The notes under the pieces were generated by a model. That model saw only the letters and a program-made list of their open reading frames with translations. It was not told where the DNA came from and made no database searches. This document shows positions 37,926-47,529 of a stretch of DNA of 64,000 bases, one piece after another; position 1 is the stretch's first letter, and each line of letters starts with the position of its first letter. The stretch is from Trichopria drosophilae (taxonomy: Eukaryota > Arthropoda > Insecta > Hymenoptera > Diapriidae): NCBI GenBank assembly GCA_030407085.1, contig CM059584.1:137630001-137694000 (forward strand), read 5' to 3'. Position numbers and translations under genes: made by a program.

Positions 37926-38120
37926 GGCCGGGGAACAAAGTTTCGAAAATCAACACACCGAAAGTCCTAAATTTCTATATAGCATGGCTCCAGCGTGATT
38001 TTTATCACTTTTGCTTTAAAAATTTGGTAAAAAGAAAGCAAATTAAAATACCTTGGACTCACACAACATCAAAATTTTAGCCTTTCGGGGTTTTGATTTT
38101 CGGAACTTTGTTCCCCGGCC
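37926..38120. mobile_element. 195-bp MITE with 8-bp target duplication
   Basis: The ends are inverted repeats of about 39 bp with some three mismatches (GGCCGGGGAACAAAGTT and inward). The exact 8-bp sequence GATTTTAA flanks both sides (37918-37925 and 38121-38128). The homologous flank of gene 2 (near 29740-29760) reads GATTTTAATCTAACGCC with a single GATTTTAA and no insert, a natural empty site. An 8-bp target duplication fits hAT-, P- or Merlin-type transposition. There is no ORF. Insertion followed the gene 2/gene 3 duplication. Confidence 0.9.
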
Positions 38121-38555
38121 GATTTTAATCTAACGCCTGGATGATTCATCTTTGACTGGACAATAGTCGAATGGAGCGATTCTGCACAGATTGGATCCGT
38201 AGAATTATTAAATAAAGAACGAAATTTTATTCTTCATTATCATCTGATTTTAGGAAAACAAGAGGTTTGCTCTTAAACGAGGAAGATTTCGAACGCTGGT
38301 ACCTGTATCGATAATCATATCAAAATTGTCTACTGAAAGTTGAAAACCGTTATTAGGAATTTGGAAATAAAATAGGAGTATAATGAGGCAACGTGTATGA
38401 AAAAGTTAACGTCATTCTATCAAAAAATATCACATTTATTTTAAAATTCATAGCTCAGGTGCATTTGATGTACATGGATGTAACGAATTATAGTCTTTTT
38501 TCTGCGTATACTGGAGTGTAATGTTCGGATAACCCTCAAATTATGCCTACTCGAT

Positions 38556-39008
38556 TTACCAGGCATGGACAGCTGGTGCAACAACGTGGCTCTTGACGAG
38601 GGCTGGTGCAGCGACTACTGGAGCAGCATGGACGTATGACTGGTGGACTACTGGTGCAGCATGGATAGCTACTGGGGCGGCGTGCACAACTGGAGCAGCA
38701 TGGACAGCAACTGGTGCAGCATGGACGTAAGACTGGTGGACTACTGGTGCAGCATGGACAGCTACTGGGGCGGCGTGCACAACTGGAGCAGCATGGACAA
38801 CTGGCTGGACTGCAGCCACGACTTCAGTAGTCTTCAAGACAGCATTGTTGTGCACTCGGTCCACCTTTTGGTAACTGGTTGCTACTGGAACAGCCGCTGC
38901 AACTGCAACTGCTGGAGCAGCGTGGACGACGTGGTGTACTGGTGCTACGTATCCAGGAGCGGCATAAGCACAGGCCACGAGGGCGACGAGTACAATGAAT
39001 TGTTTCAT
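38556..39008 (-). CDS. Cuticular gene 3: secreted VHAAP-repeat protein
   Basis: This 150-residue protein is probably a cuticle component. It has the same 16-residue signal peptide as genes 2 and 6, the GYVAPVHHVVHAAP start of the mature chain, and the SYQKVDRVHNNAVLKTTEVV block. An expanded VHAAPVAVHAAPVV array carries two VHQSYVHA motifs, and the protein ends in APAVHAW. It has no cysteine after the signal peptide and no RR domain. It is a single exon with AATAAA at 38435-38440 (minus strand). Its downstream flank matches that of gene 2 except for a 195-bp MITE insertion at 37926-38120. Gene 3 lies divergent to gene 4 across about 7.9 kb. Confidence 0.9.
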   Translation of the reverse strand: MKQFIVLVALVACAYAAPGYVAPVHHVVHAAPAVAVAAAVPVATSYQKVDRVHNNAVLKTTEVVAAVQPVVHAAPVVHAAPVAVHAAPVVHQSYVHAAPVAVHAAPVVHAAPVAIHAAPVVHQSYVHAAPVVAAPALVKSHVVAPAVHAW

Positions 39009-39063
39009 GATGATTAAAATTTGTTTTTTTAGCTGCTTGCTACTACTCGAATGCTATCTGAGC

Positions 39064-39100
39064 GAATGATGGTTTGACAGAAGAACCGTCGCTTTTTATA
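39064..39100 (-). promoter_or_regulatory. Core promoter of cuticular gene 3
   Basis: A minus-strand TATAAAA box starts at 39100. A perfect arthropod initiator TCATTC occupies 39069-39064, with the +1 A at 39067, 33 bases from the TATA box. The 5'UTR of about 58 bases leads directly to the ATG at 39008. Confidence 0.8.
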
Positions 39101-39198
39101 CTCGGTCCAGCTCCGTAGATACGTATAGGAGAATAGAAGCGTCAAAATTAAGCGACTATTACTTACGAGGTCGACTGTTACCAGGCACTTTCTCTTGA
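39101..39198 (-). promoter_or_regulatory. Shared proximal promoter block, gene 3 copy
   Basis: The block carries TTAATTTTGACGC (39139-39151, minus strand), ACAGTCGACCTCG and AAGAGAAAGT, matching in order and spacing the blocks upstream of genes 2 and 6. It is the clearest candidate cis-regulatory module of the family. Confidence 0.6.
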
Positions 39199-39839
39199 TA
39201 ATTTAGACGATTTTCTATGTTTTCTACGCAGCTTACGAGCAAATGTATTTTTAGGAACAATGGTTTAATATACAATTCCTAATGGCAGTCAACTTGGAAC
39301 AGTTTTTTAGTAACATCCTCTGTGTATTAATAATTCTTTCTTATTTTTTCTTATATTGAATATAATATGTAATTAAATATTTCTTGGTAAATAATCTAAA
39401 GTTTGAACGTAATTCGAACAAAATTAGACGTTTGGTTTAATTGATATTAAACCTTTTTCAAAAATGTTTGAAATGTTTTAATTGAAGAAAAGTTTGAAAC
39501 GTATTAAACAGCAATCTCTTTCGCAGATGACACAATAGTTGCCAAATTTTATATTGTGTATATGTATTTTCCGTCCGCAGGAGAGATTGCGTCTTCATAT
39601 GCTTATAATAATATTTATTTTATAATAATATAAAAAGAGTAAATAAAATTTATTTTTACTTATTATTAGTAATAGATTCGATGGGAAGTCAGTTATAAAT
39701 AAATATTAGTAGATGTAATAAATCCAAAGCAATCTATGACTTCTTCCCTTTTTCATCAAATAAGTTTGTAGTATCCAAACGTATTAAAAAATGTAAAAAC
39801 TATTAATACCTACTAGAATTTTGCTACCTACATAATATA

Positions 39840-40682
39840 GGGGAAGACGGGGCGAAGCGGCGAACGGGGCGAAGTGACGAATATCAAATATTTCCATTAT
39901 GATCATACTGATTGTAAAATATCATATGTGGTTTCTTTGTTTACACCATTTGTCATATTTTGAGGCATGATATTTAATTTTTCAGAATGGTCAATAGTTT
40001 CATTTTGGCAGTTAAATAATCACTATTTATACATTTATTCTAAAAGTATATTTTTTGGACTTATTTATAAAACATGAATTGTTCCTTTTTTGGGTGTCTA
40101 TAATGAGACATTCTACCTGGAATTCCAAATGATACTTCGGGGTGAAGCGGCGAAATTTTTTCCAGGATGTCTCTATTCCGTGATTATTTTCTAATTTAGA
40201 ATTCCCCTTTGATGAATGCATTGAGTTACTAAAGACGAAGTTAAAATATGTGATCCTGATATAATACGAGTATTCAATGCTTCCGAAGATGCAATTTCTT
40301 TTCTTGTTGCGTTTGGAAACTTTGATATCTCTGCAGAGGTTCATTCCGTCACCGTTGAAATTTTATTTTTATTAAAACAAACAATAATAACTTAAAAGAT
40401 AATGACTTGCACTTAAGTTTATGATAGTCGTCTCAGAGACCTCTAAAAATAAGGATTCGCCACTTCACCCCGATTTCGCCGCTTCGCCCCGTGTTTTTTA
40501 AGTTTTATAAATTGGCCACACATATTATTACCATCTATAAAACATATACCATAAGTAACATGTATGTAAATATTGACTATGAAATTACCTATCAAATGAT
40601 TCTTTGCATCACCCTAAATATGAAATTCAAGGAGAGATATGATACACGGAAAAAATCCTCCCCGCTTCGCCACGCCTTCCCC
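39840..40682. mobile_element. 843-bp TIR element with GGGGCGAAGCGG subterminal repeats
   Basis: The left end GGGGAAGACGGGGCGAAGCGG and the right end (minus strand GGGGAAGGCGTGGCGAAGCG) form termini of about 21 bp with two mismatches, bordered by TA on both sides. Related motifs (GGGG.GAAGCGGCGAA) recur just inside the left end, at about 40139-40155, and inverted at 40463-40490. Such repeats are typical of transposase binding sites. A 105-codon minus-strand frame (40027-40344) resembles nothing I know. Superfamily undetermined. Confidence 0.7.
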
Positions 40683-40814
40683 TATTTAAAATCTTTTCTT
40701 AAATAACATAGGTAATTAGTAATACCAGTATGTAATATTAAAACTTGAAAAGTGAACATATCACTATTTAAAAAGTACGTACACTGGGAGGATATGTATA
40801 ATAAATTTTAGTAT

Positions 40815-40893
40815 AACAGCAACAACCACAACAACAACAAGAATAAAGAAAAAACGAAAACAACGATAACAATTATAACAACAACGACATCAA
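40815..40893 (+). repeat. Degenerate (AAC)n microsatellite
   Basis: CAACAACCACAACAACAACA and similar CAA-rich sequence with interruptions. It is a simple repeat just right of the TIR element at 39840-40682. Confidence 0.7.
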
Positions 40894-42238
40894 TCAAAAT
40901 ATTAATCATGTGCGTTTATTCAATTTAAATTAGTTAAATATGTCTTTCTATCTCTAAAAAACGTGACGTTTAGTGTGTTTTTTTACAACATATGCAAATT
41001 TCATAAAAATCGGAAATTTACACTCAACTTGCACTTGTTAGTGTATATTATTACATTTCGTTACTAGTTATGTAAGATTAATAACATTCATTAAAACGAA
41101 TATAAAATTAGAAGGACAACCTTTTTTGGGGAAAATTTAATCAACTTAATTCAGGGAAAATTTTTCGTTATAACGAAACGTTATTTGCGAAAATGTGCCA
41201 TGATATTTATTAAAATGTAATTTATTATGTCATTTTTATCAGATATCATCGTTAATTTTTCTACAATTAACGGGTGTCTCTCAATATTGATGTCTTAAAC
41301 TATAAAAAAACAATATATTTTTCCTGCTTGACAATTTGTAGTTTCAGATTTCAAGTAGAAAATTAACATGATCAATGACTGACACATTTGCACGATACAT
41401 TTACTCAAAGGAAAATGAAAATTAAATTAGTAAAGACATCCCGTTCAGCTTCTAATTGTATTGGGAAACGTACTAGGATGATATGCAATTCTTAAGTATG
41501 TTTGAAATAGTAACGGCAATTTCTACCAGCACGCGCTTCTATATTCATCTCTTGGTGTAGACATAAGATATTATTAATGGAAACAATGTCGTAATAAGTC
41601 TAATTTCATTAGTTACTGATGACTGGTTTCCTGTTTTTTAGTCATTGTGAAAGTAAAACCTTCATGCAATACATTATAGGTTCAATAATATGATTATAAA
41701 TGCTATAAAACAATGCTAAACAAATTAATAATAATAATAAAATACAGAAGCAGCGAAATCATCGATGAATTTGTGTGTTTTTTTTTAAATAAATTAATCC
41801 ATAATAATGTATATTCAGAGCAGCATAATGCATTGTTAATAAAAATTTATAGATACTAATATAGAAACATTATTGATATAACCAACAATTTTAGCAGCAA
41901 TTGAAGTAAACAGTAATTTATAAGGTAGGTAGCATAAACATTTTATTAATACCCCTTCAATAAGGACGAAGATGACACAACTTAAGTAATCTTGTTTGGA
42001 GAGTTATTCTAGTTATTTTAATTATTGTGAATCGTCTACTCAACCAATTTAGTTAGTAGTCAAAAGAGACAAAGACTTTAGTTTGTTGGATGAATTATAA
42101 CATGTTATCAGTCGCCCATCTCTCGATTGACTAAGGAATAACAAAAGGGAAATCGGGACATTAACCTCATCAAGTGCCCGAGTAATAATATGTATTTGTA
42201 ATTTTATTATATTTCGTTCACATATTTTGTAAATAATT
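40894..42238. other. Gene-free AT-rich region between genes 3 and 4
   Basis: A short (AAT)n run lies near 41729-41742. Nothing else is recognised. Confidence 0.5.
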
Positions 42239-42292
42239 ATGAAAGCGTGTGTTCTCCTTTTATTGTCTATTTTTATTGCTGACTTACATTAG
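42239..42292 (+). other. Signal-peptide-like 17-codon ORF
   Basis: ATG at 42239 opens MKACVLLLLSIFIADLH and a TAG, followed immediately by GTAAGT, a consensus donor. The hydrophobic core looks like a signal peptide, but the stop precedes the donor and no downstream exon was found. It is probably chance. Confidence 0.12.
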
Positions 42293-42794
42293 GTAAGTAA
42301 TTTAAACGAGGTAAAGAAGTAATTTATTGTCAATGATTAATTTTGTTTTTAAGGACATTTTTCATTAATTCTTTATTCTTTACATGTTCATGTTTTTGAT
42401 TGATTGAGTTTTTGTATTACATTCTATTTACGCGTCATTATTAGCGATTACTGACTTTTAGGATTACAGAAATTTAGTTTTTCAGAAATGTTTAATTGAA
42501 AAATATTTTGTACATAATTGAGTTACAAATGGTCGTTAAAAAAAATCGTATTTTACATTTTGAGGTTATCAACATTGGACCATCTGAAACTAAATATGTC
42601 GATGCCGGTTGTTAAACAATAGTCTAGACTAATGTTTGTCGAAAGATTTGAAAAAATATGCATTTTTCTCAAAATGACGACGAGTAAAATTTAATGGTTC
42701 CATTTTCATTATAAAAGAAGGTATTTTTTATCTATAAAACGAAATTTTGCAGAAAAACACAATAAAATGATTGAACACAATAGTTTTATGTATT

Positions 42795-43390
42795 ATTTTT
42801 TATTTATTAATCTTATAAAATCTATTACAGATTTATTAAGTGTTACACTTAATTACATTGATTTATAGTTTTAACAGTTAGAATAAAATTAAGCTCTTTG
42901 TGGACTTAAAATTATATGTCGTATAATTATTATTAGTATTAGTTATGGATGAACTATTGTTTGGATATTGCAGAGTCTGTCGTTATATCATTCTTAAATA
43001 AAAATATCATTATCGATTAAAAATTCGTGTATAAAAAGTAGAGCAGGTATGTTTGGGCAATGGAAATAAATTCGAATCTTGTGAGGTGGATTTTATAGAG
43101 AAAAGAGAGTTAATTATACTACTCCTTTTATTTTTATAAATAGGGCAGTTCCAAATTATATGATTAATATCTTGAAGTGCACAGTTTCAGTCACATTTAC
43201 TATAGGTGTGACAAAGCTAATACGAGAAAGTGATGCTTCAAGGTGGTAGTCATTACATCGGCCTCTATTTACCCATGTTATAAATCTTCTTGACAATCGT
43301 TTTTTTAACCATGGTTTAGAAACATCTGTATGATAGAGGTTAAAGTACTCTGTGCCTGTATATTTTGCTTCAGATTTAAGAAGTGCCTGT
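42795..43390 (-). pseudogene. LINE ORF2 C-terminal fragment with Cys/His cluster
   Basis: On the minus strand the frame gives KPWLKKRLSRRFITWVNRGR and CNDYHLEASLSRISFV. After a frameshift it gives a Cys-rich CKCDCNCALQDINHIIWNCP segment. This fits the zinc-knuckle-like tail of R1/LOA/I-type LINE proteins (C.C...H....C spacing). Breaks and 5' truncation near 43390 make it non-functional. The 3' limit near 42795 (AATAAATAAAAAATAATAC) is tentative. Confidence 0.55.
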
Positions 43391-43764
43391 AAAATTTAGA
43401 AAAAATCGGTTAAATATGTTTTCTGTTCTTAAGCGGTACTTTGGTTACCAGTTTCGTTTACATATCGGATTTTCCTCTTTCAACTTTCATATCTCACCGA
43501 GATTTGTCCAAACGACCTATACGAAATTACAACCGAAAAATCAGAAAAACTTGCATGATTTGTCACATAAGAATTTATTATACAAATTCTATAAGAACTC
43601 TGTTAAATTAATTTGGTATCAGGCTGCAGGTAATGATTTAAATAATGCGACTAGCAAACTGAAAATTTAACATTTAATATGTAATGTTTCGGTAATTTTT
43701 AGCTACTTTCAACAATCTTCTTTTAATTGCTTTATAGCTTTGCTGTACATTATTATGTATATTT

Positions 43765-44604
43765 GGGTGGTTAAAAAAATCGATTTTTACTTTCGAGTGG
43801 ATTCTTGTAGAATATCGAAAATATAGGTGTTTTTGGATCTTTTTAAACGACATTACATGGTCCGCAAGTCGCTCGAAGTTTGAATGTTTGATGAAACAAT
43901 GTTTTTTTCATTTTTGTTCGCGATAGTTCTCGGATCGAAATTCTTCCTTAAAATTCCACCAAACCTTCATTTCTCAAACGCTTTCTTAAACTTTATCGGT
44001 TCATTAATAACCGTAAGTAGGCAAAACTTATATAGGGTTTTTGAATAAATAATGACAAAAATCAATAAAACTGTAAAATGTCGTAATTTGTTCATTCGAA
44101 TGTTTTTATCTAAACACATTAATAAAAATTGATGTGTTATACTTACTTCTCACTTCCTTCAGAGTATATAATTAAAATATGCTATAATTGAGTTGGAAAC
44201 GTTGCAAATATAATCATATTTATATCAATTTTTTTGCTATATTTTCTCCGTAAAAATATGTTATATCTTTTTCAATATCCACCATATTTTTACGTATTAT
44301 CTTAAGGAATTCAAAATTCAGTAGAAAACCCATTTTTAATGAAAAATGGTACGAACAAATTAGTAACGAAATTTTACGGTTTTGTTGATTTTGGTTTGAA
44401 TTTCAGTGTTTCAACATTTTTGATTTGAAAATTATCACGAATAAATTTAAAAAAAGTTCAGTTTATCCATAGGAATTTTAACTTCAAACGACTCGAAGGT
44501 CAGGTTAATATCAATTAAAATAAAAATAAAAAAAGTTCACTGTTTTTCGATCCTTTCCAAGCATTCAGTCAAAATAATAAAAAAGAGTTTTTTTTTAACC
44601 ATCC
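43765..44604. mobile_element. Long inverted-repeat element, about 840 bp
   Basis: The left end GGGTGGTTAAAAAAATCGATT and the right end (minus strand GGATGGTTAAAAAAAAACTC) are inverted. Internal sequences also pair: AAAATCAATAAAACTGTAAA at 44056 onward matches AAAATCAACAAAACCGTAAA on the minus strand at about 44390-44370, and CGCTCGAAGTTTGAA pairs with a diverged partner near 44490. The structure is foldback-like and old. No ORF or clear target duplication was found. Confidence 0.5.
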
Positions 44605-46660
44605 TAGGAATAATTTTTCACGAGTCTAAATTTCAGGCAGATCATAAAGACAAACATTTGGTACTCAATACATTCACAATTTTTTTTTCTAATGTTTATT
44701 ACTAAACCATTTGATGTGAAAATGGGTACATTCAATATAAACGACAGTGCGTTTCCTCATGTTTTAATTCGAATTAACGTTTTGCAGTTATTTAATATTT
44801 TGGAAATATGAGATCAAATTAACGATTATAAGAGATCAAGGAAATTTCCAGAGTATCTAATTTCGTTGTAATAAAATGATGCACGAATATTTCGTCAGTA
44901 ATACTGGATCATCCATTAGGAATTTTGAAAACATGATGTCATATACTTAGTTTCAACTCGTTTCCTTAAAAAGAAAATTTTATGCAACAAAAGGTTACTA
45001 AAATAATTATTAATACTCGAACTCAATTCAACGCAAGCAATTTGCGTTCATAAATCTATTTGTATTATGGTGACAGTAAACTTGGTGAGTTACAGGAAGC
45101 AATATTAGTAATGTATATTACAGATTTACATAAAAGTTAATTTCTTGTTAATTTTGTCATAAAATTACTTTACCTTTGATTATTGTTGTAGTTGAAGCTA
45201 ATTTTAATTAATAACATGAATATATCTCTATATTTTTTGGAGTGTAATTACTCTTTTCACGATTTCGAGGTGTCGATTATATTCAGAAAGCCGGCATGCG
45301 GAAAATGATTACGGTAAGTATGAACGAAACTTAGGCTATGTAAAATATTGATTTAATTGTAGAAAAATCATTTTCCAAAACAAACGTAGCATTTAATTGT
45401 GAGTAACATGAATATTACTTCGTGTTGGGTATTAAATATTAAACGATCCCTTTCTGTACTTTTTTCGCACAATGTAAATGTACTAATAATTGAAGAATAC
45501 TAATGTTATGAATAAAAATTGAATTTTATTGAAATGCATTTTTATTACGGATTTACCGCTGTAATAAATAAAAGGTAATATGTTGTTAAAATAAGTGAAT
45601 TTATTGACTATTTAAAATGGTGTAAAATCAAGGTGTAAAAAGTTTAAAAATCACAATTGTACAGAAAAAACGTCAAATAAAGAACCGAAATATGTAACAC
45701 AGTTGAAAATGAAAATTATTTGATTATAATAATAAGCATATTTAAATCAGAATTGTAAAGTGTATTTAGTTAGGATTTGTATTATAAATCTTATATAGTA
45801 TTTGATTTTACATGCTATTTATTTGGGATAAACCACTCCTGACAAGCTCAACCTCTTTCACAGCTATATTTCCATTTTTTATGACAGGAGAAGCATTGTT
45901 AGATATTATGAATGAACGGGAATCAGAAATAATATGAATCAGAATTATCCATAGATCTCCGATAAAAGGGATTAAACGGTTCAAAATCGGAAAACATATT
46001 TTTGTAAACAGTTTCTATTTGGATGGTTGATATACATTCAACAAAAAGAACTTCACTTTCACATTTTACGAAACAATGGTCATTTCCATATATATAAGTA
46101 CAAATAATTAAGAAATTATTTCCTTATTTAATTTTAGCGATTTTGTTTCATTTACATTTCTAAAATGAGAATAGTAAATTAAAAGTAATGTAGAAATACT
46201 GCTTAGTTCTCGTTTGAAAAATTATCTGAATTAATGACTCTTACAAATTTTGCGTTTTAGGAAAGATAAATTATAAATCTCATTATAGTTACATAGAAGA
46301 ATCAATATTGAAACCAACTTGTTAATGAACCAGCAGAAACCTTAAACCGATAATATTTGATTTAAAAAAGGTGCTTATTTCTAGGCCAAGGTTGGATATA
46401 TATTTTGAAGTTGTGGGCATAATACAAGTTCTGAAGAAATATCTTCTCTTCAGTATGTTGTCAATTTCGTAATGTTTGGAATGAAATCGAAATTGTGACA
46501 AAAAAAATAAATATACATTTTGAATTTCATGCTAATTCTATATTATAGGGGATTATATTGCGAGATCTATTATCAAAAGCTCCTGCGTAACTGGGTACAC
46601 AGAATTACTTACGCGCACGTTTGTTTAGCTAGTCAAATTGGTCGATCTCTTGCTAACGGT
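44605..46660. other. Gene-free region upstream of gene 4
   Basis: An isolated consensus donor ACG|GTAAGT at about 45312 follows a TTCAG 30 bases earlier, too short to call an exon. Otherwise AT-rich with nothing seen. Confidence 0.45.
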
Positions 46661-46669
46661 TAGTTGCGA

Positions 46670-46683
46670 GGGTCACCTGACCT
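46670..46683. promoter_or_regulatory. Palindromic nuclear-receptor-like site upstream of gene 4
   Basis: GGGTCA CC TGACCT is an inverted pair of AGGTCA-type half-sites separated by two bases, about 213 bases upstream of the predicted gene 4 start. The classical ecdysone receptor site is an inverted repeat with one spacer base, so the two-base spacer is not canonical. A role in hormone-timed expression is inferred. Confidence 0.35.
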
Positions 46684-46848
46684 TCCTATTACAAGACGAA
46701 TTTTTCATTTCTTACATAAGCCCATCGTCTTATTAGTCCAAGTACGTGAAGATATATGTATTTATTCAATGCCAGGGCAATATTATATTTCCAGGTGTGC
46801 CTCCCACTCCATGGAACCACGGATCTGCCATCTGTTGAAATCTGCAGA

Positions 46849-46887
46849 TATAAAAAGGGACTAACAGTGTCACTAAACCATCATTCG
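46849..46887 (+). promoter_or_regulatory. Core promoter of cuticular gene 4
   Basis: TATAAAAA starts at 46849 and a perfect TCATTC initiator lies at 46881-46886, with the +1 A at 46883, 34 bases from the TATA box. The initiator is embedded in CCATCATTCGCTC, also present in gene 3. The upstream TTAATTTTGACGC block of genes 2, 3 and 6 is not seen here, so regulation of gene 4 may differ. Confidence 0.8.
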
Positions 46888-46936
46888 CTCTGTAATTTTC
46901 GAGTAATATCGAACAAACAACTAACAATCCAGTACC

Positions 46937-47383
46937 ATGAAGCAGTTCATCGTTTTGGTTGCCATCCTGGCCTGTGCCTTCGCTGCACCAGGATACGTCG
47001 CACCAGTACACCACGTCGTCCACGCTGCACCGGCAGTTGCAGTTGCATCGGTTGTTCCAGTAGCAACCAGTTACCAAAAGGTGGACCGAGTGCACAACAA
47101 TGCTGTCTTGAAGACTACTGAAGTCGTGGCTGCTGTCCAGCCAGTTGTCCATGCAGCTCCAGTTGTTGCAACTCACGTTGTAAAAGCCGCACCAGTTGTC
47201 CACGCCGCCCCAGTAGCTGTACATGCCGCACCAGTAGTCCACCAGTCTTACGTCCATGCTGCCCCAGTTGCTGTCCATGCTGCACCAGTAGTCCACCAGT
47301 CTTATGTCCATGCTGCTCCAGTAGTTGCTGCACCAGCACTCGTCAAGAGCCACGTTGTTGCGCCAGCTGTCCATGCCTGGTAA
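46937..47383 (+). CDS. Cuticular gene 4: secreted VHAAP-repeat protein
   Basis: This 148-residue protein is probably a cuticle component. The signal peptide is MKQFIVLVAILACAFA (cleavage before APG). The mature chain has GYVAPVHHVVHAAPAVAV, the SYQKVDRVHNNAVLKTTEVV block, VHAAPV repeats, two VHQSYVHA motifs and the VHAW end. A distinctive ATHVVKAAP segment replaces part of the repeat array and resembles ATHTIVKTAP of gene 1, so gene 4 is in this respect intermediate. It is a single exon with AATAAA at 47517-47522. The 3'UTR starts like those of genes 2 and 5 (TCATAATTTGAGGATTAT) but then diverges and lacks their AATAAATGTGATATTTT block. Confidence 0.9.
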   Translation: MKQFIVLVAILACAFAAPGYVAPVHHVVHAAPAVAVASVVPVATSYQKVDRVHNNAVLKTTEVVAAVQPVVHAAPVVATHVVKAAPVVHAAPVAVHAAPVVHQSYVHAAPVAVHAAPVVHQSYVHAAPVVAAPALVKSHVVAPAVHAW

Positions 47384-47529
47384 ATCCAGCAGTCATAATT
47401 TGAGGATTATGCAGTTATTGTACTACAGTCAATATTGGCAATTGACTATAATTTGTTTTGGTTTGTAAAACCAAATATGTTGACTTGGTTTATAAAACAC
47501 CTACATCGGATTAATTAATAAATTTATTT

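Noticed and set aside
46766..47374. 202-codon antisense ORF across gene 4 and similar antisense frames in genes 1, 2, 3, 5 and 6
   Set aside because: The repeats avoid stop codons on the opposite strand, giving Trp/Ser/Cys-rich frames with no gene signals. They are shadows of the cuticular genes.
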